A DNA stretch of 64,000 nucleotides from Nitrososphaera sp. (GCA_023250885.1 JAHEZV010000001.1:1-64000), one strand, 5' to 3'; positions 44,810 to 54,686 are shown, numbered from the stretch's first letter. Numbers and translations are program-made. The notes: generated by a model not told the origin, from the sequence alone.

Positions 44810-46163
44810 CGTTGATTTTCGCAGCTTTCTGTCCCTGCTAGAGAGCGAGGAAGAGCTTGTGCGCGTCAAGCAGGATGTCAGCGCTGAATTTGAGCTGGCT
44901 GCAGTCACGGCAAAGCTGGACAGCAAACAGGCCGTGCTCTTTGAGAAGGTGCGAGGAGGCAAGATCGGAGTCGCCTGCAACGTCGTCGGCACACCAAAGA
45001 AATTCTACCTAGCCATTGCAGGTTCGCGCAAGGTAGGCCAGTCAGACATCAAGAAAGCAATCCACGCCCGCATCGCTGAAGCGCTTTCAAGACTAGCCGA
45101 GCCGGCAAAGGCACACGGCGGCGCGCCATTTGAAAAGAACTCATCAAGAAACCTTCACGATCTCCCGATAGTGACGCATTTTGAAAAGGATGCAGGTCCT
45201 TTCGTCACTTCTTCTGTCGTTTTTGCAAAGGATCAGGAAAAGGGGAACCAGAACCAGTCGACCCATAGGCTGTTGCGCCTTGACGACCGACACATGGCAA
45301 TCAGGATGGTTGAGGGCAGACATCTCCACAAGTGCTTCACCTATGCCCGCGACCACGGCGAAGACCTGAAAGTCACAATAGCTATAGGTGTGCACCCGGC
45401 AGTGAGTATTGCCGCGGCATACCAGGCGGCGTACGGCGTTGACGAAATGCTGATAGCCAATTCGCTGCTTGATGGCAAGCTCTCGCTTACCAAGGCAAGC
45501 TATTCGCAATTGTACGTGCCAAGCCACGCCGAGATCTTGCTTGAAGGCAGGATCCTGAAGGACAGGACGCAGGAAGAATGGATGGTCGAGATGCTCCGCA
45601 CCTACGACCTTAAGCGCAAGCAGCCCGTATTTGAGCTCGAAAGAATATGGTTCCGCGACAATGCCATTTATCACGATATCCTGCCCGGCTACGCGGAGCA
45701 CCGGCTGCTCATGGGCCTGCCGATCGAGGCGAAGATGTTTGATTACATAAAGAACGTCGTGCCCACCACGCAGGCTGTGCACCTGACCGATGGCGGCAGC
45801 AACTGGCTTGTTGCGGTGATACAAATCGAAAAGCGCCTCGAGGGCGAGCCCAAGAACGCGCTCATGGCTGCGTTTTCTGCCCACCCCTCACTCAAGATGG
45901 CGACCGTTGTAGACGACGATATCGACCCGACAGATCCGGTTGCAGTTGAGTACGCGATTGCCACTAGATGCCAGGCAGACAAGGACTTCATCATAATGCC
46001 AAACGCAAAGGGTTCAAGCCTCGACCCGTCAAGCGATCAGGTAAACCTGCTTACGACAAAGGTCGGCATTGACGCGACCGCGTCGCTGCTGAAGGCCAAA
46101 GAAAGATTCGAGATCGCAAGAATCCCCGGCGAGGAAAAAACAAAGCTTTCCGACTACCTTTAG
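44796..46163 (+). CDS. UbiD family decarboxylase
   Basis: RNLHDLPIVTHFEKDAGPFVTSSVVFAKD; GVHPAVSIAAAYQ; PSHAEILLEGRI; HAIYHDILPG-like segment; DDDIDPTDPVAVEYAIATR. Confidence 0.93.
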   Translation: MKGNDVDFRSFLSLLESEEELVRVKQDVSAEFELAAVTAKLDSKQAVLFEKVRGGKIGVACNVVGTPKKFYLAIAGSRKVGQSDIKKAIHARIAEALSRLAEPAKAHGGAPFEKNSSRNLHDLPIVTHFEKDAGPFVTSSVVFAKDQEKGNQNQSTHRLLRLDDRHMAIRMVEGRHLHKCFTYARDHGEDLKVTIAIGVHPAVSIAAAYQAAYGVDEMLIANSLLDGKLSLTKASYSQLYVPSHAEILLEGRILKDRTQEEWMVEMLRTYDLKRKQPVFELERIWFRDNAIYHDILPGYAEHRLLMGLPIEAKMFDYIKNVVPTTQAVHLTDGGSNWLVAVIQIEKRLEGEPKNALMAAFSAHPSLKMATVVDDDIDPTDPVAVEYAIATRCQADKDFIIMPNAKGSSLDPSSDQVNLLTTKVGIDATASLLKAKERFEIARIPGEEKTKLSDYL

Positions 46164-46215
46164 CGACAACTGGACAAGGGATTAAATAGCCTCTAATGGT
46201 AAGGCAATAGAAGCA

Positions 46216-46545
46216 ATGAAGCCCAACAATTTTGCTATGAAGGACTGGCATCTTGAACATGTTGAAAAAGTCATTGTCCGTTTTGTCAAGGGCATTTCTC
46301 CTGACGCTTCTTCTTTTGAGAAACGAAATTACAAAAAATACAGCACGGTTTCGAGCTGCGCCAAGCAAATTGAATACGACATCAAGCATGGGGTCACGAT
46401 GGACGAAGTCCTCAACGTCGTCCGCAGGATAAGGCACGAGAAGCAATTCAAGGAGCTGCAAAAGAGCCCCGAATCGCTCCAGCGGCTCGACGAGCTTGAA
46501 AGGCAGATCTCGGCGCCAAAAAAAGTGGCAACCACGTGGTACTAG
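46216..46545 (+). CDS. Hypothetical protein
   Basis: 109-aa coding-like ORF directly followed (TAG-ATG) by the next gene. Confidence 0.7.
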   Translation: MKPNNFAMKDWHLEHVEKVIVRFVKGISPDASSFEKRNYKKYSTVSSCAKQIEYDIKHGVTMDEVLNVVRRIRHEKQFKELQKSPESLQRLDELERQISAPKKVATTWY

Positions 46546-47106
46546 ATGTCTGAGTATCGCTTTACTGACGGCAACCTGATTATCCTGTACGCGGTGCACA
46601 AGGGCAAGTCGGCCGACGGCGGGCTTCCTTATTATATTATAGAGCGCGTGAAGGTCGGCCTTGAAACGTACGGCATGGTCATGCGTTCAAAGGCGGATCA
46701 TCACAAGACTATGGTCATTATTGTAGGCGAGCCGGGGCCGTCGGAAAAAGTAAAGAAGGCGCTTGTGCAGGGCGGAGTCAAGCAGGACATTATAGCAATC
46801 GACACCGACTCGCAGAACATGGCACGGACTATCGACAGGATAGCGGGCATGATAAAGAGCAAGCCCAACCCGCCTTACGTCTACTTCATCGGCTCGGTGT
46901 GGCTGCATGACATCTTCGATTCTACTGTCTTGTCAAAGCTAAAAGGCTTCAAGATACGGTTCTACGGCGCGCTCGATCACCGGCCTGTGGATGAGGTAGA
47001 GAGGGAAAAGGCGCTTGACGTTCCCAAGAAGGGCATGGAATACTACAAGCAGCGGGCCAAGAATAAAGCCGTTGACTTATTGCTCAACGTAATATTCCCG
47101 GACTAA
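46546..47106 (+). CDS. Hypothetical protein
   Basis: 186-aa ORF (FTDGNLIILYAVHKGKSADGGLPYYIIERVKVGLETYG...). Confidence 0.75.
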   Translation: MSEYRFTDGNLIILYAVHKGKSADGGLPYYIIERVKVGLETYGMVMRSKADHHKTMVIIVGEPGPSEKVKKALVQGGVKQDIIAIDTDSQNMARTIDRIAGMIKSKPNPPYVYFIGSVWLHDIFDSTVLSKLKGFKIRFYGALDHRPVDEVEREKALDVPKKGMEYYKQRAKNKAVDLLLNVIFPD

Positions 47107-47140
47107 GTTTTAATATCCTTGGCAATGTCGGCTACAGTAA

Positions 47141-47234
47141 GCGGTCATCGTCTAGTTTGGTCCAGGACACTGGCCTTCCATGCACGCATGCGCGGGGTTA
47201 GCCCGTAACCCGGGTTCAAATCCCGGTGACCGCA
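47141..47234 (+). tRNA. tRNA-Gly (TCC), intron-containing
   Basis: Acceptor GCGGTCA/TGACCGC + A; D-arm GTCTAGTTTGGTCCAGGAC; loop CTTCCA then ~18-19 nt insertion; T-arm CCGGGTTCAAATCCCGG. Confidence 0.8.
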
Positions 47235-47245
47235 TCTTTCTCTTC

Positions 47246-47752
47246 CTATGGCAATGTATCAGAAAAATCCTTCGTCACTTGCGTGGTTCCTGACTCTATC
47301 GTTGCGCTGCCTGTGACGCGCCACTTTATGTCAGAGATGTTGTTCTGGATCTTGTTGAATATCTGGGCTTTTGCATCAGAGTTGTCTATCGTAACCGCGC
47401 TGTCTGTCACAGACACGCGTGTGCCACTAAAGAGTACAGGTCTTCCGTTGAGCGGGATGTCTTCGTATGATAGCGTATAGGTGCCAAGGTTGACACCATC
47501 TGCCATTAGCTCATAGTTCACTTGCGATGTAGTTAGTGTGATAGGGTTATTGTTGATGATCATGAACGTCAGAATCAGGTTGAGCGACTGCGCGCCCTGG
47601 CTGCTGTCAGGTTGAAGCTCAACCTTGTCCAGTTCGGTACCGACCTTGTCCAGATCAATGGGGGTGTACACGATAAGCGGGTAGAAAATAATGGCAAGAG
47701 CGACTGCCGCGATTGCGCCAATGAGCACTACCCTTCTTGGACCTATTATCAA
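47246..47752 (-). CDS. Membrane-anchored LEA14-like hypothetical protein
   Basis: N-terminal TM, then ILTFMIINNNPITLTTSQVNYELMADGVNLGTYTLSYEDIPLNGRPVLFSGTRVSVTD. Confidence 0.65.
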   Translation of the reverse strand: MIIGPRRVVLIGAIAAVALAIIFYPLIVYTPIDLDKVGTELDKVELQPDSSQGAQSLNLILTFMIINNNPITLTTSQVNYELMADGVNLGTYTLSYEDIPLNGRPVLFSGTRVSVTDSAVTIDNSDAKAQIFNKIQNNISDIKWRVTGSATIESGTTQVTKDFSDTLP

Positions 47753-47828
47753 GCGATCCTAGCTGACCCGCAGAGCTGATTAAAAGCTTTCTGTGAGGAC
47801 AGCATCGATAATATATCGCGCAAATGTG

Positions 47829-48332
47829 AAAATGACGATGGCTCTTGCCGACAGCCTTGTCACGTGGGTGCACCTGATATGCTCCTCGATATGGGTCGGT
47901 GGATCGATCTTTATCGGAGTCGTCCTAGTTCCGGTGCTAAAGTCGTACACAAAGACGCTTGAAGAGCTGGTAGCGCTCATGGTCAAGGTCGGGCGGCGCT
48001 TCAACAAGATAACGGTGCCGGCGTTTGGCATCCTGATAGCAACCGGCATCTACAATTCGCGCGGGTTCATAGGCGATCCCGGCTCGCTGCTCGATACGAC
48101 CTACGGCATGATCCTGCTGACAAAAATCATCCTTGTAATTGCCACCGTGGGTACGTACGTCGTGCATGTCAGGCTGCTGAACGCAGACATGGAGCGCAAG
48201 ATAATGTCAGGCCAAAGCGGCAACGTCTACGTCCAGTCGATAAGGACTAAGATAATCGTTCTTGGCGAGATAATCGTTGTCCTGTCAATTGCCATTTTGC
48301 TGCTTGCAGCGCTGCTTGATGGCGGCGTCTAG
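47829..48332 (+). CDS. CopD-like membrane protein
   Basis: WVHLICSSIWVGGSIFIGVVLVPVLK...FNKITVPAFGILIATGIYNS...MILLTKIILVIATVGTYVVH. Confidence 0.75.
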   Translation, partial: KMTMALADSLVTWVHLICSSIWVGGSIFIGVVLVPVLKSYTKTLEELVALMVKVGRRFNKITVPAFGILIATGIYNSRGFIGDPGSLLDTTYGMILLTKIILVIATVGTYVVHVRLLNADMERKIMSGQSGNVYVQSIRTKIIVLGEIIVVLSIAILLLAALLDGGV

Positions 48333-49366
48333 CCCTCTATCGTAACGACGTATGCCTTGCCCTGCTGCACTATGCTGTATTTGCATCCGACCAGCTGGCT
48401 TGCAACCTGCAGGTTTGTGCGGAGGTGCTCTGTCACTCTGGCAGTCCTGTATTTCGATCTGCCTTTCGCAAGAGCAAACGGGAGGACAAGCATGTCTGCA
48501 AGGAACGGGTCCACCGGAGCCAGTGCAAGCGTGCTTTCAAGATAACGATCGGCGGCTTCGGCTCCCACCGCCTCGGCGCGCTTGCCTACCTCACCTATCG
48601 AGTCGCCCCCGACGTACGGCCCAAAGTCAGACGCCGAGTAGATCAGGATCGACGAGCCCGGCGAATTTGATGTTTCGATTGAGGCAGTGTAATTGCTGCA
48701 GCGGATTCCATTTTTCTCCAGCGCAATCATGGCAGATGATATCTGCCGCTCTGCGACATGCCGGGCCAGCTGGCCGCACACGCTTGTGATCCTGGGCGCT
48801 ACGTCCCTCGTGGTCAGGAGCTCCATCGTGCCGGGCACCTTGCAGGGCTCGATGTTTGACTGCACTACGCCGCCGCCCTTTGGATAGTATCCGCGCCTTA
48901 GCACGTCGGCTGAAAATTTTATCCCGATATTTCGATAAGCGTCTGCAACGACGTACTTTACATAATCGATGGTCGGGCTTGACTTGACGTCTGTGCCGCC
49001 GGTGATTTCCAGCTGCAGGCTGTTGCCAGAGAGCGACACTGCCGGCACGACTGCCATCAATATCATCGGAATGCTCCCGGCTGTTCCGATGTCGACCTTG
49101 ACCGAGCCTCCTTCAAATTTGCCGGATGGCGCAAACTTCACCCATTCAGCCCGTACCTTCAGATTTTCAACGTGTGCGCGGAAGAGGTCTCCAAGTATCT
49201 TGATGCCTGCCATGTGCTGCGGGCGCAGGCCGGGGTTCTGCCGCTTGGCCCTGATGTTGGTCACCTCGACAGGATTGCCGGTTATCGCGGAAAGCGAGAC
49301 TGCGGTACGCAGTATCTGGCCGCCGCCCTCGCCCTGCGAGCCGTCAATCCTGACCGGTTCTGTCAC
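48329..49366 (-). CDS. rtcA: RNA 3'-terminal phosphate cyclase
   Basis: DGSQGEGGGQILRTAVSLSAITG; RGYYPKGGGVV; LVPFALAKG-like C-terminal region. Confidence 0.95.
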   Translation of the reverse strand: MTEPVRIDGSQGEGGGQILRTAVSLSAITGNPVEVTNIRAKRQNPGLRPQHMAGIKILGDLFRAHVENLKVRAEWVKFAPSGKFEGGSVKVDIGTAGSIPMILMAVVPAVSLSGNSLQLEITGGTDVKSSPTIDYVKYVVADAYRNIGIKFSADVLRRGYYPKGGGVVQSNIEPCKVPGTMELLTTRDVAPRITSVCGQLARHVAERQISSAMIALEKNGIRCSNYTASIETSNSPGSSILIYSASDFGPYVGGDSIGEVGKRAEAVGAEAADRYLESTLALAPVDPFLADMLVLPFALAKGRSKYRTARVTEHLRTNLQVASQLVGCKYSIVQQGKAYVVTIEG

Positions 49367-49427
49367 TGCCCGTACCGATTGTGACTTTGCTTAAATATGT
49401 TTAAAATAGGTCGCCGGCAGCATAGCA

Positions 49428-49952
49428 TTGTTGACCACCGGGCTTTTTGTCGGCCGGTTCCAGCCCTTCCACAAGGGGCACCTTGCGACGGTAAAGTTTG
49501 CCCTTGCCAAGGTCAACCAGCTGGTAATAGTGGTGGGCAGCGCTCAAAAGAGCCACGAGCCCAAAAACCCATTCACGGCCGGCGAGCGCATCAGGATGAT
49601 AAAAGAGTCGCTCGACTTTGAAAAAATCGACACAGGCGAGATATTGATAATACCGGTCCCGGACGTCGACGTGCATTTGCTCTGGACCCGGCAGGTGGAC
49701 ATGCTGGTGCCAAAATATGACGTCGTGTTCGCCAACGACCCGTTCACGCTCTTGCTGTTCCGGGAAAGGGGCGTCAAGACGATAGAGGCGCCGCTGGTCA
49801 AACGGAGCGAGATGCAGGCCGCAGAGATCAGGAGCAGGATGGCCACACGCGGGAAATGGGAACGCCTCGTCCCGGCCACTGTTGCTAGGATAGTCGAGGA
49901 AATAAACGGCGTCGAGAGGGTTAAGGCAATCGCCGAACGTGCTCATTACTGA
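49428..49952 (+). CDS. nadM: Nicotinamide-nucleotide adenylyltransferase, archaeal type
   Basis: GLFVGRFQPFHKGHLATVKFAL; NPFTAGERIRMI; RGVKTIEAPLVKRSEMQAAEIRSRM. Confidence 0.92.
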   Translation: MLTTGLFVGRFQPFHKGHLATVKFALAKVNQLVIVVGSAQKSHEPKNPFTAGERIRMIKESLDFEKIDTGEILIIPVPDVDVHLLWTRQVDMLVPKYDVVFANDPFTLLLFRERGVKTIEAPLVKRSEMQAAEIRSRMATRGKWERLVPATVARIVEEINGVERVKAIAERAHY

Positions 49953-50007
49953 AAAACATACTTCTAGCTGGGCGGCCATAAAAACATATTTCTAGCTGGG
50001 CGGCCAT
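49952..50007. repeat. 28-bp near-perfect tandem duplication
   Basis: AAAAACATACTTCTAGCTGGGCGGCCAT / AAAAACATATTTCTAGCTGGGCGGCCAT (one mismatch). Confidence 0.95.
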
Positions 50008-50016
50008 AGAACAGCG

Positions 50017-50412
50017 TTGTTTGGCGGCAGGTACAGCGACAAAGATGGAGGGCGCCCAGCGGGCAATTTCATTGACGAGCCGTGGTTTATCGACCTACAA
50101 AAGCTCAACAATGAAGAGCTGATGCGGATGTATACCATGATTTCTGACCGCCGCTACACGTTCGCCAAGAACGCGTGGTACGTCCCGATTGGCGGGGACC
50201 AGCGCTGCCCAATAATGGTGGCCAAGGGCTACAGGTCGCCTGACACGCTTGACAGGATGGTCGAGTTCCAGGACACCGCCAAGACGCTTGAAGGCGAGTT
50301 CCGCAACTTTATCGACGCGTGGGACTTCGGATACATCACCGAGCGCGACATTGAAAAGGCGATCCTGAAGACGCTTGAATCAAGGAACATCGAAATAGCC
50401 GAGCACAGCTAA
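50017..50412 (+). CDS. Hypothetical protein (TTG start)
   Basis: 131-aa coding-like ORF (FIDEPWFIDLQKLNNEELMRMYTMISDRRYTFAKNAWYVPIGGDQRCPIMVAKGYRSPDTLDRM). Confidence 0.7.
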   Translation: MFGGRYSDKDGGRPAGNFIDEPWFIDLQKLNNEELMRMYTMISDRRYTFAKNAWYVPIGGDQRCPIMVAKGYRSPDTLDRMVEFQDTAKTLEGEFRNFIDAWDFGYITERDIEKAILKTLESRNIEIAEHS

Positions 50413-50446
50413 TTGTTAATATATTCAGCAATCGCCTTTCAAGGCG

Positions 50447-51763
50447 TTGGCAAAGCAAGATAGTGGCGGCTACAGGGGAGCCGCCCTCAGGCTATTGGCA
50501 AAGCAGGGCGTGTCAGTGGGCGACAGCGTCAGGATCGCCACCGAGGACGGCGAGATGTCCGGAGTGCTGATGCCCCGCTACGAGTCTGCCAGCGAAGATT
50601 ACATTTCAATCAAGCTAAAGAGCGGTTACAATACTGGCATACTAGTCGGCAGGATAAAGTCGATAACAAAATTGCAAAAAAGCGAGCGTGCCAAGGCTGC
50701 CAAGGCTTCTGAAATTACGGAAAGCGAGGGCCGCCCGAAGATCGCGCTCATAAGCACCGGCGGAACGATTGCAAGTAAGATAGACTACAGGACGGGCGGC
50801 GTGCACGCGGCCCTTTCCGCTTCTGAACTCTATTCATCCGTTCCAGAGCTTGCCAATCACGCTTCGATAGACCCCGAGGTGCTGCTGAGCGAGTACAGCG
50901 AGAACCTAAAACCTGAGCACTGGACAATGATAGCTGACAAGGTCGCTGAAAAAGTAAAGAATGGTAAGTATCGCGGGGTCATCGTGTCACACGGCACCGA
51001 CACGATGCATTACACCGCGGCCGCGCTCTCTTTTGCTCTTCAGGGCCTGCCGATCCCGGTGGTGCTTGTAGGCGCGCAGCGCTCCTCTGACCGGCCTTCT
51101 TCTGACGCCGCGCTGAATTTGCTATGGGCCACAGTATTTGCTGCAAAATCAAAGTACGCCGGCGTATTTGTGGCGATGCACGCCGACGCTTCGGACGACG
51201 CGATCGCCTGCCACGTCGGGACGAGGGTCAGAAAGAACCATACGAGCAGGCGTGACGCATTTGAGTCGATAGATGCGACGCCGGTCGCGCTTGTCAGGAA
51301 CAACGTTGTAGAGATGCAGAAAAGCGAGATCAAGCTGGCGAAAAGATCTGAGAATAATTTGGTGGCAAAGACAAAATTCGACGACAGGGTTGCGCTGCTA
51401 AAGTACTACCCTGGCTTTGACCCAAGGCTGATCGATCACACTGCCAAGGCCGGCTACAGGGCTATAATCCTCGAGGGCACGGGGCTCGGGCACGTTAGCA
51501 AGGAATGCTTTCCAGCTCTCAAGAAAGCAGTTGACGCGGGCATCATGGTCTTCATGACGTCGCAATGCATCTGGGGGAGGGTAAGGATGACAGTATATGA
51601 CACTGGCAGGGACCTGCTTGACATTGGCTTAATACCGTTGTCGGACATGATATCCGAGACTGCAACCGTCAAGGCAATGTGGGCGCTTGCGAACAGCGAC
51701 GATGCAAAAAAGGTGATGCAGGAAAACCTTGCGAACGAGATTTCTGCTAGCATCCCGTTATAG
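50447..51763 (+). CDS. gatD: Glutamyl-tRNA(Gln) amidotransferase subunit D
   Basis: Asparaginase-like STGGTIASKIDYRTGGV; VSHGTDTMHYTAAALSF; ends upstream of gatE. Confidence 0.95.
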   Translation: MAKQDSGGYRGAALRLLAKQGVSVGDSVRIATEDGEMSGVLMPRYESASEDYISIKLKSGYNTGILVGRIKSITKLQKSERAKAAKASEITESEGRPKIALISTGGTIASKIDYRTGGVHAALSASELYSSVPELANHASIDPEVLLSEYSENLKPEHWTMIADKVAEKVKNGKYRGVIVSHGTDTMHYTAAALSFALQGLPIPVVLVGAQRSSDRPSSDAALNLLWATVFAAKSKYAGVFVAMHADASDDAIACHVGTRVRKNHTSRRDAFESIDATPVALVRNNVVEMQKSEIKLAKRSENNLVAKTKFDDRVALLKYYPGFDPRLIDHTAKAGYRAIILEGTGLGHVSKECFPALKKAVDAGIMVFMTSQCIWGRVRMTVYDTGRDLLDIGLIPLSDMISETATVKAMWALANSDDAKKVMQENLANEISASIPL

Positions 51764-51802
51764 GCAAGGCTTAATACGTATGTCAGGGGATTTTCTATCC
51801 CA

Positions 51803-53698
51803 GTGACAATCGACCCCGCATCGCTGGAGCTGAAGGTCGGCTTTGAGATACATCAGCAGCTGGCAACAAGGAGCAAGCTCTTTTGCAGCTGCAGCTGCGA
51901 AGAGGCTCAGAAATACGACCGTTCATTTGTGCGAAAATTGCGCCCGACCCAGAGCGAGCTTGGGGCTTACGACCCGGCGGCGATGTTTGAATTTTCCAAG
52001 ATGCGCACCGTCGAATACCACACGGCGTTTGGATCTAGCTGCCTTGTCGAGGCTGACGAAGAGCCGCCGCACGACGTCAGCAAGGAAGCACTTGAAACCG
52101 CGCTCATATTTTCTCTGGCTCTCCACTCCAAGGTGATGGACGAGGTCCACATCATGCGCAAACTGGTAATCGACGGCTCGAACACCACCGGCTTCCAGCG
52201 CACGATGCTTGTAGCGTCCGGCGGCTACCTTGACGTTGCAGGCAAGCGTGTGGGCGTGCAGAGTATCTGCCTCGAAGAGGACGCCGCCAAGCTGATAGGC
52301 GACGACAAGGGAATTCGCAAGTTCGGCCTTGACAGGCTGGGCGTGCCGCTTGTAGAAATAGCGCTAGAGCCGGTGACAGGCAAGCCTGACGAAATAATGC
52401 AGGTCGCCCTCACTCTGGGCAGGCTCCTCCGTGCAAGTAAGCGGGTTGCTCGCGGGCTTGGCAGTATCAGGCAGGACGTGAACGTCTCGGTGCAGAACGG
52501 CGCTGTGGTCGAGGTCAAGGGCGTGCAGCAGCTTGACCAGCTGGTCAAGATCATCGAGCATGAGATGCAGAGGCAGCACGGCCTGATAGTAATTGCAGAG
52601 AAATTGAAGGAAAGAAAAGTCGACGTCAGCAAGGTAGGCGAGAGGATCGAAGACGTCACCGACATTCTGGGCAAGGCCCAATCAAAGATCGTGAAAAAGA
52701 TCCTTGACGGCGGAGGACTGTTCAGGGCGATAAGGGTGCCGGGATTTGCCGCCATGATTGGCTTTGAGCCGTACCCTGACATCAGGATTGGGAAGGAGCT
52801 CGGCAAGCTTGTCAGGTTCTACGACCTGGACGGCGTGTTCCATTCAGACGAGCTTCCAAACTATGGGATAACACAGCAACAAGTCGCTGCTGTCATGTCA
52901 AGGTTGCAGGCCAGCGGCAACGACGCTTTCGTCATAGTTGGCGGCCCAGAGGACAAGGCAAAGTTTGCTTCTGACGCGATAGTCCGGAGGCTGCAAGCTG
53001 CAATTAACGGCGTCCCTGCAGAAACGCGGGCGGCCACTCCAGACGGCAAGACGGTGTTTTTGAGGCCGAGGCCGGGGCCAGCCAGGATGTACCCCGAAAC
53101 TGACATTCCAACCATTCCTGCCACAGACTCGATGCGCAAGGCGCTTGCAGACAAGGTTCCAAGGTCGTGGGACGAGATAGTGGACTCCCTTGCCAAGAAA
53201 TACAATCTTAACAAAAAGCTAGCAAGCCAAATATTTGACTCTGACTACCTTGGCGTGTTTGAAGAAATTGCTGGCATGACAAAGGTGCGGCCGACGTTTG
53301 TCGCGTCGAAATTGACTGAAGACATTACCAGCCTGCAGAGGCAGGGGCTTGACGTGTCGGTGCTGACAGACGGGATCATCAAGGACATATTTGCCAAACT
53401 TGATGCCGGCGCAATAGCCAAAGAATCTGTGAACATCATTTTCGAAAAGATGATGAAAAATGAAGCCAAGACCGTCGACGAGGCCATCAAAGCCGCGGGC
53501 GCATCTTCAATAGGCGACGAAGAGCTGGACAAGGGGCTTGATAGGATAATAGATGACAACATGGCAGTAGTCAAAGAAAAAGGCATGAGCGCGCTGAGCA
53601 CTCTCATGGGAAGGGCGATGGCTGAATACAGGGGCAAGTCTGACGGCCAAAAGATAAACGCGATGATAAAAGACAAATTGCAAAAGCTGGTCAAATAA
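51803..53698 (+). CDS. gatE: Glutamyl-tRNA(Gln) amidotransferase subunit E
   Basis: KVGFEIHQQLATRSKLFCSCSCEE; VDGSNTTGFQRTMLVASGG-like GatB/E motifs; C-terminal GatB/YqeY region. Confidence 0.96.
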   Translation: MTIDPASLELKVGFEIHQQLATRSKLFCSCSCEEAQKYDRSFVRKLRPTQSELGAYDPAAMFEFSKMRTVEYHTAFGSSCLVEADEEPPHDVSKEALETALIFSLALHSKVMDEVHIMRKLVIDGSNTTGFQRTMLVASGGYLDVAGKRVGVQSICLEEDAAKLIGDDKGIRKFGLDRLGVPLVEIALEPVTGKPDEIMQVALTLGRLLRASKRVARGLGSIRQDVNVSVQNGAVVEVKGVQQLDQLVKIIEHEMQRQHGLIVIAEKLKERKVDVSKVGERIEDVTDILGKAQSKIVKKILDGGGLFRAIRVPGFAAMIGFEPYPDIRIGKELGKLVRFYDLDGVFHSDELPNYGITQQQVAAVMSRLQASGNDAFVIVGGPEDKAKFASDAIVRRLQAAINGVPAETRAATPDGKTVFLRPRPGPARMYPETDIPTIPATDSMRKALADKVPRSWDEIVDSLAKKYNLNKKLASQIFDSDYLGVFEEIAGMTKVRPTFVASKLTEDITSLQRQGLDVSVLTDGIIKDIFAKLDAGAIAKESVNIIFEKMMKNEAKTVDEAIKAAGASSIGDEELDKGLDRIIDDNMAVVKEKGMSALSTLMGRAMAEYRGKSDGQKINAMIKDKLQKLVK

Positions 53699-54050
53699 TG
53701 TACAACCCCAGATCCACAAGGGACATTTACATCGAATCCCTTTCCATCAATTCTGAGCCTTGAAAAGCTGCTTGCAGACCAGCCCGTACGGGCAAGCGAG
53801 ATCAAGAGCCTCCTCAACGTGGTGTCAAATGTACCGCGAAAACGTCGACAGGATTGTACAAGAATGCGACTAGGACATGATGGCGCTCGAGCACGTGCCA
53901 AGCCAGTTCAAGCTGTTCATTGAATGCCTTGGCCAGGTGCAGAAACCAGCGAGCCTGTCGCCGCCGGCCCGCGCGCTTGTGCGGGGATACACATCAGCAT
54001 GGAAGATTGGATGTAGCGAGAAACGTTCTTTAGATGTTGCAGCATTGTAA
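53699..54050 (+). pseudogene. Hypothetical protein remnant with frameshifts and an in-frame TAG
   Basis: MYNPRSTRDIYIES / PFPSILSLEKLLADQPVRASEIKSLLNVVSN / YRENVDRIVQECD*DMMALEHVPSQFKLFIECLGQVQKPASLSPPARALVRGYTSAWKIG. Confidence 0.6.
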
Positions 54051-54056
54051 TGCAGG

Positions 54057-54686
54057 TTGGCAGATAGATTCGCCGACGAAAAGGCCGATTTTCATCCAAG
54101 GTCATGGCTGTCCAGGTACAGGCGCACCTCAATCGGCTACCTCATAAAGATGCTTCTCTTTTACCACGGAATAGGAATTGTCCTGCTGCTCGTAGGCTCC
54201 GCGGCTATAGAGCAGGTCATGCCTGACCACGAGGAGCCAAGCATCCCCAGGTCTCTCTCTGGCGTGCTTGCGGCAGGACCCCTTGAAGAAACGATATTTT
54301 TCGGCATCCCGTTCTATATTTTTGGCAACGCCTACTCGGTCCTTGTCACAGGGGCGGTGTGGGTCGGGGTACACCTGCTCAACACCGACACGTTTTCCGT
54401 CAACAACCTTGCGTTTGGCAACCTGCTTTTTGTACTTCCATCACTCTTTTTCAGCGTGCGGACATGGGTCAGCGGCAAGGGCTGGTTTTCAATAGCCGCG
54501 CATTCAGCGTGGAACGGCGTTTTTTTTGCCGCCGGGTGTTCTAGCGGCGAATTCAAGTGCACGGCAGTCGACAGCGACATAGGCACGACTGTGATAAGTG
54601 GCGCACTGTCGGCAGGCCTGATTGCTGCAACCTATGTGCTCTACAAAAGAAGGGAGAGCAAGGAGCGGCAGCGCCTTGCAGCCTAA
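54057..54686 (+). CDS. CPBP-family intramembrane glutamic endopeptidase
   Basis: AGPLEETIFFGIPFYIFGNAYSVLVTGAVWVGVHLLN...FSIAAHSAWNGVFF (EE, H and HxxxN motifs). Confidence 0.85.
   Translation: MADRFADEKADFHPRSWLSRYRRTSIGYLIKMLLFYHGIGIVLLLVGSAAIEQVMPDHEEPSIPRSLSGVLAAGPLEETIFFGIPFYIFGNAYSVLVTGAVWVGVHLLNTDTFSVNNLAFGNLLFVLPSLFFSVRTWVSGKGWFSIAAHSAWNGVFFAAGCSSGEFKCTAVDSDIGTTVISGALSAGLIAATYVLYKRRESKERQRLAA

Noticed and set aside
45144-45884. 246-aa antisense ORF over the UbiD gene
   Set aside because: Mirror of a clearly conserved UbiD coding frame; no motif support.
52225-52806. Antisense ORFs over gatE, including 53245-53901
   Set aside because: Ser/Pro-rich shadow translations; the gatE frame is strongly supported.
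54057-54686. CPBP protease as a bacteriocin/abortive-infection immunity gene
   Set aside because: Family call is sound, but no bacteriocin or toxin partner nearby; function cannot be assigned.
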